This document shows positions 39,101 through 48,798 of a stretch of DNA of 64,000 nucleotides, piece by piece. Below the pieces are notes generated by a model that was not told the origin of the DNA, did not search any database, and was given only the letters and a program-made list of their open reading frames with translations. Both the position numbers and the translations under genes were made by a program. Source of the DNA: Burkholderia diffusa. GTDB taxonomy: Bacteria > Pseudomonadota > Gammaproteobacteria > Burkholderiales > Burkholderiaceae. Location of the stretch: NCBI RefSeq assembly GCF_001718315.1, contig NZ_CP013362.1, forward strand, positions 1,178,001 through 1,242,000, written 5' to 3'. Numbering within the stretch: position 1 is the stretch's first letter; each line of letters starts with the position of its first letter.

Positions 39101-39533
39101 GGCGGGCCAGGTCATCTATCGCTATGCACGGCCGAGCGCGCGCGATTACCTGTCCGCGTGGCTCGCGCACCTCGTCTATTGCGCGGTGGAGCCCGACGGT
39201 CCGCGCCGCACGCTGTGGTTCGGCAGCGGCGGCGCATTCGAACTCACGCCGGTCGCGGCACCGCTCGAGCGCTTGGCGCCGCTCGCCGCGCTGTTTCGTG
39301 CGGGGCGGCGCATGCCGCTGCGATTCTTCCCGCGCAGCGCGTGGGCGCGCGTGTCCGACGGCGAGGCGAAGGCCGCGAGCGTCTGGATCAACGAGCGCGT
39401 GGTGAGCGAAGCCGACGATCCGGCGATCGCGATCGCATGGCGCGGTGCGAATCCGTCGCTCGACGAGCCGTTCGGCACACTCGCGCGGCTCGTGTTCGAG
39501 CCGATGCTGGAGCATCTGAAGGAGGTCGCATGA
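36195..39533 (+). CDS. recC: Exodeoxyribonuclease V subunit gamma
   Basis: 1112 residues (E. coli RecC 1122). It begins MLHLFYSNRHETLADALLDDLA. It contains the inactivated helicase-like domains of RecC and conserved stretches such as VTFSSLTSLRGLPYRVVCLLGMDDG. In the RecBCD complex it scans single strands for Chi and splits the duplex. It heads recC-recB-recD-arfB, with the stop overlapping the recB start as ATGA. A weak extended -10 (TGCTATCCT, 36134-36142) lies upstream. Confidence 0.95.
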   Translation: MLHLFYSNRHETLADALLDDLAAFPARNGPWAPQQVIVPSAALRRRLELDIAARHGVCANVEFTYLAQWLWAQIGRVLTVPARSPFAPDRLVWRCYRLFAQGAGGAPWLASPRLAAYLSASDDAMRYELAQRVAAVLDHYLTYRPEWLAAWQAGESVLAGDAAPRGISDAARDDEHWQAALWRALLAELSDSGTPPAHRFLVEARNLDLETVARADWPESVSVFALPTMPPLHVALLRELSRWIDVRVYALNPCREFWFDIVTAAHAEALDAAGRLDYQEVGHPLLAEWGRQTQAQLHMLHELTENAASGDASRFVANPAPTWLARVQNAILDLQPEAELGEAPAERGIEVHVCHSLARQLEVLHDRLLAWFDADASLQPSDVLVAVADLAAAGPLIDAVFGTAGAGGARVPYRITGLPPSQANPVARVLLEWLALPERQVGAPELVEWLRVDAVAARYGIDATALETVQTWLAAAGARRGLSPTVSDDAAVPAPRHTFSDALARLFLGYAMPEGAAPVGAWLPIEAATGSEAELLGRLARFTDDLDGFSRRLADAHTPRGWSELFADTLARFFDSGAAYADALSGVRDALDAMLAAMTEGASDEALPAAVVRAGLAAALDDPARGGVPWGGVTFSSLTSLRGLPYRVVCLLGMDDGVLPSLARADEFDLMAVLPKLGDRQRRDDERNLFLDLLLAARDRLLIAYTGRSIRDNAPLPPAALVDELLDHLALVTAGEDAPPDAVDAARRAFIVEHPLQPFAAEYFRPGSELVSYDAERATLASLLAAEAARDATREQPFFAQPLPAEPVEPVAFSEFERFWRHPARALLRARLGIVLSDAQAELLDTEPFALDFAGSDALAERVLPLLIESDEGGVHDHALRIADASPELPGGATGAVWRDQALGSMTQLASNVRRALADGMERRPFTLAIAPAWPDIEQALFGADDATLSRDAVHAPLELHGTLNRLTPAGQVIYRYARPSARDYLSAWLAHLVYCAVEPDGPRRTLWFGSGGAFELTPVAAPLERLAPLAALFRAGRRMPLRFFPRSAWARVSDGEAKAASVWINERVVSEADDPAIAIAWRGANPSLDEPFGTLARLVFEPMLEHLKEVA

Positions 39534-42500
39534 GCGCCGCATCCCAGCCGCAGGCGGCGCTCGAACTCGACGTGTTCGCGTGCCCGCTCGATGGCGTCAA
39601 CCAGATCGAGGCGTCGGCCGGTACCGGCAAGACGTGGAACATCTGCGCGCTGTACGTGCGCCTGCTGCTGGAGAAGGATCTCGGCGCGGACGAAATCCTC
39701 GTCGTGACTTTCACGAAGGCGGCCACGGCGGAGCTGCACGAGCGGATCCGCGGTCGGCTGGCGCAACTCGCGCATGCGCTCGATACCGGTGACGACGGCG
39801 GCGATCCATTCGTCGCGCGCCTGCTCGAGACGACGCTCGGCGAAGCCGGTGCGCTCGACCCGGACACCGCCGCGAAGCGAATCCGGCGTGCGCTGCGCGC
39901 ATTCGACCAGGCGGCGATCCACACGATCCACGCATTCTGCCAGCGTGCGCTGCAGGAAGCGCCGTTCGCGGCCGCGATGCCGTTCGCGTTCGACATGCAG
40001 GCCGACGACGCGGCACTGCGCTTCGAGCTCGCGGCGGACTTCTGGCGCACGCGCGTCGAGCCCATGGCCGCGCGCTGGCCCGGCTTCGCGACGTGGCTGG
40101 TCGATTCGGGCGCGGGCCCAGCTGCGCTCGACGCCCAGCTCGCGCGGCGGTTGAAGAAGCCGCTCGCCGCGCTGCGCTGGGACGGTGCCGTCGAACCGGA
40201 TGAATCGGCGGAGGCCGCTGCCGTCGAATGCTTCGCGGAGGCCGCGCGGATGTGGGCCGACGAGCAGGATGCGATCGACGCGTTGCTGCGCACCGCGCAG
40301 CCCGTGCTCAATCAGCGTTCGCACAAGCCGGACGCGCTCGCCGATGCGCTCGGTGCGTGGTCCGCGCATTTCGGGCAAGGCAACCCCGCGGCCGCGCTAC
40401 CGAAGGCGGCGCTCAAGCTCACGCGCACCGCGCTCGCGAAGGCGACGAAAAAGGGCGGCGCGACCCCCGAACACCCGTTCTTCGACGTGGCCGACGCGCT
40501 CGAAGCGGCGGTGGCCGCCGTCGAGGCCACGCAGCGCGCCCGCTGGCTCGCGCTGGTCGCCGACTGGCTCGACACCGCACCGGTCGAGCTGGCCGAACGC
40601 AAGCGTACGCGCCGCGTCGTGTCGTTCGACGATCTGCTCGCGAACCTGTATCACGCGCTGCATGCGCATCCGTGGCTCGCGGAGACGCTGCGCGCGCGCT
40701 ATCCGGCCGCGCTGATCGACGAATTCCAGGATACCGATCCGCTGCAGTTCGCGATCTTCAACCGGATCTTCGCGCCGGGCGGCCCGCTCTTTCTCGTCGG
40801 CGATCCGAAGCAGGCCATCTACAGCTTCCGCGCGGCGGATCTGCATACGTATCTCGCCGCGCGGGCAAGTGCGAGCGCGTGCTATACGCTCGCGGTCAAC
40901 CAGCGCTCGACGCCGGCGATCGTCGATGCGTGCAACCGCTTCTTCATGTCGAACCCGCGCGCGTTCGTGCTCGACGGGCTCGACTACTACGCGGTACGGG
41001 CCGGCACGCGCGTGCGTGCACCGTTCATCGACGAGACCGATCCGCGACCGTCAGGCGATTTCCGGATCTGGGCGCTGCCGGGTGGCGACGGCACGCTGCT
41101 CAAGCGCGACGCGCAGGCCCAGGCCGCCCAGGCGTGCGCGGCCGAGATTGCCCGGCTGATGCGCGGCGCGCGCGAAGGACATGTGCGGCTCGGCGATACG
41201 CCGCTGTCGCCGGGCGACATCGCGGTGCTCGTACAGACGCACCGGCAGGGGAGCCTCGTGAAACGCGTGCTGGCCACGTGGGGCATCGGCAGCGTCGAGC
41301 TTGCGCAGGCGTCCGTGTTTTCGACCGGCGATGCCGAGCAGCTCGAGCGCGTGCTCGCGGCGATCGATGCGCCTGGCGATCTGCGACGCTTGCGTGCGGC
41401 GCTGGCCGCCGACTGGTTCGGCCTCGATGCGCAGGCGCTGTGGCGGATGGAGCAGGGCGACGGCGATGCGTCGCGCGCTGCGGCCGACAGTGCGGACGCG
41501 ATGAGCTGGGTCGAGCGCTTCTCGCGCTATCGGCTGTTGTGGCGCGAACGTGGCTTCGCGGTGATGTGGCGCACGTTCACGCGCGAGCTGCGGATCGCCG
41601 AGCGGCTGATGGCCGGCGTGGACGGCGAACGCCGTGTGACCGACATCAACCATCTGGCCGAACTGACGCAGGCGCGCGCGTCGGCGCAGCCGGGCATTGC
41701 GCCGACGCTGCGCTGGCTCGCCGCGCAACGGCTCGACGGCGGCGGCGAGGAAGCGCAGTTGCGTCTTGAATCCGATCGCAACCTCGTGCAGATCGTGACC
41801 GTGCACAAGTCGAAGGGCCTGGAATACGCGGTCGTGTTCTGTCCGTTCCTGAACGACGGCGGGCTGCGCGAGCCGCCCGCGTCGGCGCTGCCCGACGCGC
41901 GCGAGTATCACGACGATGCGGGCGACGCCGTGCTGCATTACGGGTGCGACGACGCTGCCGCCGAGCATGCCGCGCGCCAGGCGTTGCGCGAGCAGGCGGC
42001 GGAACGCGCGCGGCTCGTCTACGTGGCGCTCACGCGCGCGGTCTATCGGTGCTATCTCGTCGCCGGGCCTTATCTGTCGTCTCGCTCGACTCGCGAGGCG
42101 CGGCGCAGCGTGCTGAACTGGCTCGCGGCCGGGGCCGGCCAGTCGTTCGACGCGTGGCTCGACGAGCCGCCCGACGAAGCGGCGCTCGACGCTGCGTGGC
42201 AAGCACTCGCAGGCGGGCCCGTGAGCGTTGCACCGTTGCCGGTGCCGGCGCGCCGTGAGCGGCTGGCGGCTGGCCATGATGCATCGCAGACGTTCGCCGC
42301 ACGCCATGCGACGCGCGTGCTGCGCGACGCGTGGCGGATGGCGAGCTTCAGTTCGCTGACCGCATCGATGGCGCGCGAGGAGGCGGGCGTCGCGGTCGTG
42401 CCGGACGACGAACTGCGGCCCGATCACGATGCGCTTGCTGCCGTGCTGCCGGACGGCGCGCTTGCGGTGAGCGACACGGTCACGGTCGAGCCGCCGGACG

Positions 42501-43234
42501 ACGACATTCTCGTGTTTCCGCGCGGTGCGGCGGCGGGCGAGTGTCTGCATCGCCTGTTCGAACTCAGCCGCTTCACCGAGCCTGATTCGTGGCACCAGGC
42601 GGCGCTCGGCGCGCTGCATGACCGGCCAGTCGAGGCAGAGCCCGAACTCGCGAAGCGCCTGCCGGCGATGATGGCGCGGCTCGTCGACGATGTCGTGCGC
42701 ACGGAGCTCGTGCCGGGCATGCGGCTTGCGGATCTCGATCCCGCCAAACGGCTCGACGAAATGGGTTTCCTGTTCCCGGCGCCGTCGCTCGAGCTGGGCG
42801 CGCTGCGCCGGCTGCTGGTCGCGCACGGCTATCCGGACGTCGCACTGGACGCGGGCACGCTCGCCGGCTTCATCAAGGGTTTCATCGACATGATCGTCGA
42901 ACACGATGGCCGCTTCTGGATCGTCGACTGGAAGTCGAACCATCTCGGCAATACGCCGGACGCTTACGGCCCGCGCGCGCTCGACGTCGCGATGGCCGAT
43001 CATGCATATCACCTGCAGGCGCTGCTCTATACGGTTGCGCTGCATCGCTATTTGCGCGGGCGGCTGCCCGACTACGACTACGACACGCATATCGCGGGTT
43101 ACCTGTACCTGTTCGTGCGCGGCGTGCGGCCGGACTGGCGCAGTGCCGGCGAACCGGCCGGCGTGCATGCGCGGCGGCCCGCGCGCGAACTCGTCGACGC
43201 GCTCGACCGAATGATGGAAGGGGGCCGCGCATGA
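39530..43234 (+). CDS. recB: Exodeoxyribonuclease V subunit beta
   Basis: 1234 residues (E. coli 1180). SF1 3'-5' helicase: Walker A ASAGTGKT at residues 28-35, LVVTFTKAATAELHERI, LIDEFQDTDPLQF and TVHKSKGLEYAVVF. The C-terminal RecB nuclease domain has KGFIDMIVEHDGRFWIVDWKSNHLG carrying the catalytic Asp/Asp/Lys. It drives unwinding and does all cutting in RecBCD. The ATG at 39530 overlaps the recC stop and lies 5 bp after GAAGGAGG-like AAGGAGG. Confidence 0.96.
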   Translation: MSAASQPQAALELDVFACPLDGVNQIEASAGTGKTWNICALYVRLLLEKDLGADEILVVTFTKAATAELHERIRGRLAQLAHALDTGDDGGDPFVARLLETTLGEAGALDPDTAAKRIRRALRAFDQAAIHTIHAFCQRALQEAPFAAAMPFAFDMQADDAALRFELAADFWRTRVEPMAARWPGFATWLVDSGAGPAALDAQLARRLKKPLAALRWDGAVEPDESAEAAAVECFAEAARMWADEQDAIDALLRTAQPVLNQRSHKPDALADALGAWSAHFGQGNPAAALPKAALKLTRTALAKATKKGGATPEHPFFDVADALEAAVAAVEATQRARWLALVADWLDTAPVELAERKRTRRVVSFDDLLANLYHALHAHPWLAETLRARYPAALIDEFQDTDPLQFAIFNRIFAPGGPLFLVGDPKQAIYSFRAADLHTYLAARASASACYTLAVNQRSTPAIVDACNRFFMSNPRAFVLDGLDYYAVRAGTRVRAPFIDETDPRPSGDFRIWALPGGDGTLLKRDAQAQAAQACAAEIARLMRGAREGHVRLGDTPLSPGDIAVLVQTHRQGSLVKRVLATWGIGSVELAQASVFSTGDAEQLERVLAAIDAPGDLRRLRAALAADWFGLDAQALWRMEQGDGDASRAAADSADAMSWVERFSRYRLLWRERGFAVMWRTFTRELRIAERLMAGVDGERRVTDINHLAELTQARASAQPGIAPTLRWLAAQRLDGGGEEAQLRLESDRNLVQIVTVHKSKGLEYAVVFCPFLNDGGLREPPASALPDAREYHDDAGDAVLHYGCDDAAAEHAARQALREQAAERARLVYVALTRAVYRCYLVAGPYLSSRSTREARRSVLNWLAAGAGQSFDAWLDEPPDEAALDAAWQALAGGPVSVAPLPVPARRERLAAGHDASQTFAARHATRVLRDAWRMASFSSLTASMAREEAGVAVVPDDELRPDHDALAAVLPDGALAVSDTVTVEPPDDDILVFPRGAAAGECLHRLFELSRFTEPDSWHQAALGALHDRPVEAEPELAKRLPAMMARLVDDVVRTELVPGMRLADLDPAKRLDEMGFLFPAPSLELGALRRLLVAHGYPDVALDAGTLAGFIKGFIDMIVEHDGRFWIVDWKSNHLGNTPDAYGPRALDVAMADHAYHLQALLYTVALHRYLRGRLPDYDYDTHIAGYLYLFVRGVRPDWRSAGEPAGVHARRPARELVDALDRMMEGGRA

Positions 43235-45501
43235 ACGTGTCCGACGATACGCTCGAATTTACCGGCGGCCTCGTCGCGCGGCTGCCCGAGCCGGCGGATT
43301 TCGGTATCGCGCTCGCGGAAGGATTCGCGCGACGCATCGGCGACCTGTCGCGCCGTGCGGGGGCGCCGGCCGCGGCTGCGCGCTGGGCGGCGCGCGCCGC
43401 GTTCGCGACGAGCCGGGCGACCGCGGGCGGCCATGTATGCGTGTCGCTCGGCGCGCTCGCGCAGCGCTACGAGGAACCGGTCGACGACGTGCGCGCGGCA
43501 CTTGCCGCAAGCGGTGTGGTGGCGTTCGGCACGCTCGCGCGCGGCGACGAGCGGCCGCTGATCGTCGACCGGCACGACCATCTGTATCTGTCGCGCTATT
43601 TCGACTATGAACGACGGCTCGCCGATGCGCTCGTCGCGCAGGCTGGCGTCGCCGCACCGGGCGACGTGCTGTCGCCCGACCGGTTGCGCGACAGTCTCGC
43701 GCGTTATTTCGGGCCCGCGACGGGCGAAGTGGACTGGCAGCGCGTTGCGGCGATCGTTGCGCTGACAGGGCGCGTGACGATCGTCAGCGGCGGCCCCGGC
43801 ACCGGCAAGACGACGACAGTCGTCGGCGTGCTGGCTTGTCTGCTCGACGCACATCCGGGGTTGCGCATCGCGCTGGCGGCGCCGACCGGCAAGGCCGCGC
43901 AGCGGATGCAGGAAGCGCTGCACGCGCGGGCAGGTGACCTGCCGCCGGAACTTGCCGCGCGCCTGCCCGACACGTCGTATACGCTGCATCGCCTGCTGGG
44001 CGGCGGCGGTGCCGCGGGTTTTCGCCATCATCGCGACAATCCATTGCCTTACGACCTGATCGTGGTCGACGAGGCGTCGATGATCGACGTTGCGCTCGCC
44101 GCGCATCTGCTCGATGCGCTCGCGCCGGGCGCACGGCTCGTGCTGCTCGGCGACAAGGATCAGCTGGCCGCGGTCGAAGCCGGCGCCGTGTTTGCCGAAC
44201 TCAGCGCGCGACCGACGTTTACCGCCGCTGCGCGCACGCGCATCGCGGAGGCGCTCGGGATCGACGAAGCGGCTTTCGTTGCTGCTTTGCCGGTGCCGGA
44301 CGGCGAGGCCACGGGCGCGGTTGCTGGTGCGGCTCAAGCCCCGGCCCGGACCCAGGCATTCGCGCCGTTGTCGGCGAGTGCTGCGCGCAAGCCATCGGCG
44401 CGGCGCAATGTGGATACGCGCCAGGCGTCGCTGTTCGACGACGGCCCTTCGGCAGAAGTGGTTTCCCCGACTGCTTCGTCGTCACCTGAACCGGTCGACC
44501 TCGATAGCGCGTCCGCGGCCACCGATCCGGCATGGATCGAGGCCGACGAACTCGCGTGGCTCGACGCCGTCGAGCTCGCGCCGCTCGATCCGTCCGATCC
44601 GGCGGTCGCGCCGATCGACGCCACGCGAGCCGACGAAATCGCCGCCGCGTCGCCCGCGCCCGCACCGCTCGCGGACTGCGTCGTGTGGCTCGAGCGCAAT
44701 TACCGTTTCGGTCTCGATTCGCCGATCGGCCGCTTGTCGCTCACGATCCGCCGCGGCGACGTGCAGGGCACGCTCGATGCATTGCCGGCCGACGACGCCG
44801 CTGCCGCGTCGTTTCACGACGATGCGGGCGAGACGCTCGCGGCGTCGACGGTCGAACGGCTCGCGCGCCGGTTCGAGGCATACCTCGATGCGTTGCGTGC
44901 CGCGTTGTCCGAGCCGGTGCCCGATCCGTTGCCTTTGTTCGATGCGCTCAACCGCTTCCGGATCCTGTGCGCGACGCGCACAGGATCACGCGGCGCCGAG
45001 CACGTCAATGCGCTGGTGGCCACGCACGTGCGGCATGCCGCGCGCGTGCCGCTCGCGGTCGGCGCACACTGGTTCACCGGACGGCCGATCATGGTGACGC
45101 GCAACGACTACGCGCTCGGCCTGTTCAACGGCGACATCGGCATCGCGTTGCCGGACGCGCACGGCGTGCTGCGCGTATGGTTCCGCCGCGCGGACGGCAC
45201 CGCGCGCGCCGTGTCGCCCGCGGCGCTGCCGCCGCACGAAACGGCGTTCGCACTGACCGTCCACAAATCGCAGGGCTCCGAATTCGATGAGGCCGCGCTC
45301 GTGCTGCCGGCGTCGTTCGGCCGCGTGCTCACGCGCGAGCTCGTCTACACCGCCGTCACGCGTGCGCGCACGCGCGTGCAGGTGATCGGCCCGCGGCGCG
45401 TGCTGGTGCAGGCGGTCGCGACACGTACGCAACGCGATTCGGGCCTTGCGGCCCGCGTCGACGAGGCGCTCGCACGGCGCCGCAAGGAGACGTCACGATG
45501 A
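43231..45501 (+). CDS. recD: Exodeoxyribonuclease V subunit alpha, with a long insertion
   Basis: 756 residues (E. coli 608). SF1 5'-3' helicase: Walker [11 protein letters not shown] near 187-196, [23 protein letters not shown] and [15 protein letters not shown] are all intact. The extra length is mostly an Ala/Pro/Ser/Asp-rich stretch at about residues 352-482, between the DEAD-like motif III region and the next conserved block WLERNYRF. It overlaps recB by 4 bp and arfB by 4 bp. Confidence 0.94.
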   Translation: MNVSDDTLEFTGGLVARLPEPADFGIALAEGFARRIGDLSRRAGAPAAAARWAARAAFATSRATAGGHVCVSLGALAQRYEEPVDDVRAALAASGVVAFGTLARGDERPLIVDRHDHLYLSRYFDYERRLADALVAQAGVAAPGDVLSPDRLRDSLARYFGPATGEVDWQRVAAIVALTGRVTIVSGGPGTGKTTTVVGVLACLLDAHPGLRIALAAPTGKAAQRMQEALHARAGDLPPELAARLPDTSYTLHRLLGGGGAAGFRHHRDNPLPYDLIVVDEASMIDVALAAHLLDALAPGARLVLLGDKDQLAAVEAGAVFAELSARPTFTAAARTRIAEALGIDEAAFVAALPVPDGEATGAVAGAAQAPARTQAFAPLSASAARKPSARRNVDTRQASLFDDGPSAEVVSPTASSSPEPVDLDSASAATDPAWIEADELAWLDAVELAPLDPSDPAVAPIDATRADEIAAASPAPAPLADCVVWLERNYRFGLDSPIGRLSLTIRRGDVQGTLDALPADDAAAASFHDDAGETLAASTVERLARRFEAYLDALRAALSEPVPDPLPLFDALNRFRILCATRTGSRGAEHVNALVATHVRHAARVPLAVGAHWFTGRPIMVTRNDYALGLFNGDIGIALPDAHGVLRVWFRRADGTARAVSPAALPPHETAFALTVHKSQGSEFDEAALVLPASFGRVLTRELVYTAVTRARTRVQVIGPRRVLVQAVATRTQRDSGLAARVDEALARRRKETSR

Positions 45502-45902
45502 TGATCCGCTACACGCTCGATCCGGCCGAAGTCGAATGGACCGCCGTGCGCGCGCAGGGCGCCGGCGGCCAGAACGTCAACAAGGTGTCGAGCGCGATTC
45601 ACCTGCGTTTCGACATCCGCGCGTCGTCGCTGCCGCCGGTCATCAAGGAACGGCTCCTCGCGCTGTCCGACCAGCGCATCACGCGCGACGGCATCGTCGT
45701 GATCAAGTCACAGGAATACCGCACCCAGGAGAAAAACCGCGAGGCAGCACTCGCGCGACTCGATGCGTTGATCGGCAGTGTCGCGTTCACGCCGCGGGCG
45801 CGGGTCGCGACGCGGCCGACACGCGCATCGAAGGAGCGGCGGCTCGAACACAAGTCGCGCCGCAGCGTGGTGAAGTCCGGAAGAGGGAAGGTGATCGACT
45901 GA
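45498..45902 (+). CDS. arfB: Alternative ribosome-rescue factor (peptidyl-tRNA hydrolase)
   Basis: 134 residues with the class I release-factor GGQ motif (residues 23-25, in [19 protein letters not shown]). A basic C-terminal tail ([17 protein letters not shown]) inserts into the mRNA channel of stalled ribosomes in ArfB/YaeJ. No codon-recognition domain is present. The ATG overlaps the recD stop (ATGA), so it is translated in the rec operon. The link with recombination genes is probably positional only. Confidence 0.92.
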   Translation: MMIRYTLDPAEVEWTAVRAQGAGGQNVNKVSSAIHLRFDIRASSLPPVIKERLLALSDQRITRDGIVVIKSQEYRTQEKNREAALARLDALIGSVAFTPRARVATRPTRASKERRLEHKSRRSVVKSGRGKVID

Positions 45903-45955
45903 CGAAAGAAGGCCGACTGGCCGGCATCGCGAGCGCAGTCGTGCCGCCGTATGCG

Positions 45956-47236
45956 CTACCGCATCACGGTGCCCGCACTGTCGAGCACGAAGTCGACGCA
46001 GAACACGACGAGGCGGCTTTGCGCGCGAATCGCGACGGCCGCCGTATAGCAATCGCGGCCTTCGGTCAGCGAGAAGTGCGGGCCCATTAGTGCGACGCGA
46101 CCAGGCGCCGCGATCGCGCGCTGGAAGTACGGGCGTCGCGACCAGTTGCTGTGCGTCTCGGGGAACAGCGGCGAGAGCCGCGTGCCGGTCGTCTGGCCGT
46201 CCTCGGGACGCGCGCCGATCGACGGCAGGAACTGTTCGCCGATCTCGTCCGTGACGAACACCCGGCGCGCGGCCGGCACCGCGAATACGCGCTGCGCGGC
46301 GTCCTGCAGGTTGCCGCTCGCGGAAAATGCGGCCGCGCCGGCGAGCACGAGCCGCTCGATCGCATCGAAGCCCGGCTGCTCGGCGCTCGCCGGCGTGTGC
46401 CGGCGAGCGATGAAGCGTTGCCACGCGGCGTCGAGCATCGCGGGCGCCGCGGCACTCGCGTGCGCGATCGATGCATCGGGCTGGCCGAACTGGAAGCCTT
46501 GGACGAAATCGATATCGGCCTCCATCAGCGTCTGCAGCGCGTCGTCGCTTTCGACGCCTTCGGCTAGCACCATCGCGCCGGCCTGGTGGAGCATCGATAC
46601 CAGGTGATGCATGATGCGGCGATCGTCGGCCGACGCGTTCGCGCGTTCGACGAGCGATCGATCCAGCTTGACGATATCGGGCCGTGCGCGCCACACGCGG
46701 TCGAAATTCGAGAACCCGGTGCCGAAATCGTCGATCGCGATCAGGAAGTCCCGGTGCTGGATCATGTCGATCGTGCGAGCGAGCGCCGCTTCGTCGCGCG
46801 CCGGCTGCTCGACGACTTCCAGCACGATGCGGTTCGGCGGCAGCGCGAAATGGCGGCACAGCGCCTCGACGAATTCGCGCTGCACGAGACCGGAATCGAG
46901 CACGCGCGGCGTCACGTTCAGGAACAGCCAGCCGTCGCCGATGCCTTGCGCGACGAAGTTGGCCGTATGCAGGCAGCGGGCAAGCCGGTCGAGCAGCAAT
47001 GCTTCGGCAGCGGCACGGGTCCTGTCGAACAGCGCGACCGGCGAAACCAGTGTGCCGTTCTCGTCCACGACGCGCAGCAGCGCTTCATAGCCGACCACGC
47101 GCTTGTGCGTGATCGACAGCACGGGTTGAAACACGCTGCGCAGCGTCGTCTCGCGATACATGGCGGTCCAGCCGCTGGGCGTCGGCGTGAGGCGTTCGAG
47201 CAGGGAGTCGAGCGAGAGGTCGCGGGAGGGCTTCAT
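45956..47236 (-). CDS. EAL-YkuI_C domain c-di-GMP phosphodiesterase
   Basis: 426 residues. The EAL domain (about 28-265) has intact motifs: GYEALLRV, LEVVEQ, AIDDFGTGFSNF, KLDRSLVE, LAEGVES and GFQFGQP. It is followed by a PAS/Cache-like YkuI_C domain (about 290-420: RPYFQRAIAAPGRVALMGPHFSLTEGRDCYTAAVAI). No membrane helix, so it senses inside the cell. The ATG at 47236 is preferred. Hydrolysis of cyclic-di-GMP is expected. It is a single gene, convergent with arfB. Confidence 0.88.
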   Translation of the reverse strand: MKPSRDLSLDSLLERLTPTPSGWTAMYRETTLRSVFQPVLSITHKRVVGYEALLRVVDENGTLVSPVALFDRTRAAAEALLLDRLARCLHTANFVAQGIGDGWLFLNVTPRVLDSGLVQREFVEALCRHFALPPNRIVLEVVEQPARDEAALARTIDMIQHRDFLIAIDDFGTGFSNFDRVWRARPDIVKLDRSLVERANASADDRRIMHHLVSMLHQAGAMVLAEGVESDDALQTLMEADIDFVQGFQFGQPDASIAHASAAAPAMLDAAWQRFIARRHTPASAEQPGFDAIERLVLAGAAAFSASGNLQDAAQRVFAVPAARRVFVTDEIGEQFLPSIGARPEDGQTTGTRLSPLFPETHSNWSRRPYFQRAIAAPGRVALMGPHFSLTEGRDCYTAAVAIRAQSRLVVFCVDFVLDSAGTVMR

Positions 47237-47684
47237 GTCAACGGTGCCCTGGGGCGATCGGGGGGCGGTATCGTACGCGCCACGCAGAAGCCGTCGCACG
47301 CGCAGGTGGACGCGAAAGATCGTGGTGCATCGTAACCGCCTTCTGCGGATGGATGTTCTGAGTGTAACGGGAATGGTGCCACCCGCGTATCAGGGTAACT
47401 CCAGACGCAAACGCTACACCGACGACTGGGCGGGGCTGTCCGACCGGGAGCACGACACGCATGGGTCGCCGGTCGCGTATGCGGCGACAGCGCCGCGTGT
47501 ACCGCGTGCATTGCATGCAAGGAAAGCCGGGAAGCCGGGATGCCGGGATGCCACGCGGCTGCATCGGCATCAGGCGAAACCCGCCATGCGCTGTCGCGCA
47601 CCGAGCGACGTGCGGCGCTCGAGGATCGGCGGCTGGAGTGTCGCGGGAAACCCGCACCGGCGGGGTGCCGGCCCCGCGCGCCGC
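47237..47684. other. 448-bp intergenic region without a recognised gene
   Basis: It lies between the divergently placed EAL gene start and the 3' end of the DMT transporter gene. It must carry the EAL gene promoter, but no convincing -35/-10 pair stands out. Near 47525-47555 a short imperfect GCCGGGAW repeat occurs three times. No coding frame with normal codon bias was found. Confidence 0.5.
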
Positions 47685-48611
47685 TCAGGCCGCTTCGCCG
47701 CCGCGCGGGCGGAGCCCGGGAATCCGCTTGATCACGCCCGTCGCAAGCGCGGTGCCGACGAGCACGATCGCGCAACCTTCGATCATCACGAGCGATACGT
47801 GTTCGCCGAGGAACAGCGCGCCCCACAACAGGCCGAACACCGGGATCACGAACGTCACGGTAATTGCGCGGGCCGGGCCCACATGCGCGATCAGATGGAA
47901 GAAGATGAAATATGCAATGCCCGTGCAGGCGATGCCGAGCGCGAGCACGGCTCCCCACGCCTGCGTGCTGACGGATGCCGCAGGCCAGGTCGCGATCGCG
48001 AACGGCAGCAGCAGCACGCTCGAGCCGATCATGCTACCCGTCGCGTTGACGAGCGGATCGACGCCGCTAAGCGTGCGCTTCGTGTAGTTGGCCGCGATAC
48101 CGTACAGCAGCGTCGCGCCGAGCGCGGCGACGGCGGCGAGCGCGGTCGCGTTGGCGCCGGTGCTGCCGCGCGCGTTCGCAATCTGATCCCATACGAGCGT
48201 GAGCACGCCAGCGAAGCCGATCACGAGGCCGAGCGCGCGCGGCAGCGACAGCTTGTCCTTCAGCCACAGATAGGCGACGAGCGCTCCCCACAGCGGCGTC
48301 GTCGCGTTGATCACCGACGTCACGCCGGCAGACAGCGTCAATTCGGCGAATGCGAACAGGCAGAACGGGATGCCCGAGTTCAGCGCGCCAACGACGAACA
48401 ACGGCCACGCGCGACGGCGCAGCTGCGCGCCGAGCTCGGCGGGCCTGAAGCGCGTCAGCGCGAAGCCTGCGAGAAACAGCGCGCCGATGCTCACGCGCAG
48501 CGCCATCAACGGCGCGACACCGAAATCGGCGACGCCGATCCGGATGAACAGGAACGACGCACCCCACAGGGCAGCGAGGACGGTCAGCAGAAAGGCGTTC
48601 TTGGGTGACAT
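47685..48611 (-). CDS. EamA/DMT-superfamily transporter
   Basis: 308 residues with ten predicted helices in two EamA repeats. The start MSPKNAFLLTVLAALWGASFLFIRIG is characteristic, and VINATTPLWGALVAYLWLKDKL and VTFVIPVFGLLWGALFLGEHVS mark the ends of the two halves. It is probably an inner-membrane metabolite exporter; substrate unknown. It is transcribed alone, with a 45-bp tandem duplication lying 68-157 bp upstream of its start. Confidence 0.88.
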   Translation of the reverse strand: MSPKNAFLLTVLAALWGASFLFIRIGVADFGVAPLMALRVSIGALFLAGFALTRFRPAELGAQLRRRAWPLFVVGALNSGIPFCLFAFAELTLSAGVTSVINATTPLWGALVAYLWLKDKLSLPRALGLVIGFAGVLTLVWDQIANARGSTGANATALAAVAALGATLLYGIAANYTKRTLSGVDPLVNATGSMIGSSVLLLPFAIATWPAASVSTQAWGAVLALGIACTGIAYFIFFHLIAHVGPARAITVTFVIPVFGLLWGALFLGEHVSLVMIEGCAIVLVGTALATGVIKRIPGLRPRGGEAA

Positions 48612-48678
48612 CGAGCGTGGCGGCGAGGGGACGGGATGCGAGGAATCTTACACCGCGTTCCCGTGCCGTCGTTTCACG

Positions 48679-48768
48679 ATCGGATGAAATGGCAAGAACC
48701 GGGAAATCCGCTTGCCTCCCGATATCGGATGAAATGGCAAGAACCGGGAAATCCGCTTGCCTCCCGAT
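48679..48768. repeat. Perfect 45-bp tandem duplication
   Basis: Two identical 45-bp units (48679-48723 and 48724-48768). Each unit begins ATCGG and ends CCGAT, and contains GGCAAG-N14-CTTGCC, so each can fold into a nested hairpin. It sits between the DMT gene start and the lipoprotein stop. Confidence 0.95.
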
Positions 48769-48798
48769 GCGAACCGGCCGGACGGCCGGCGCGGCCGT

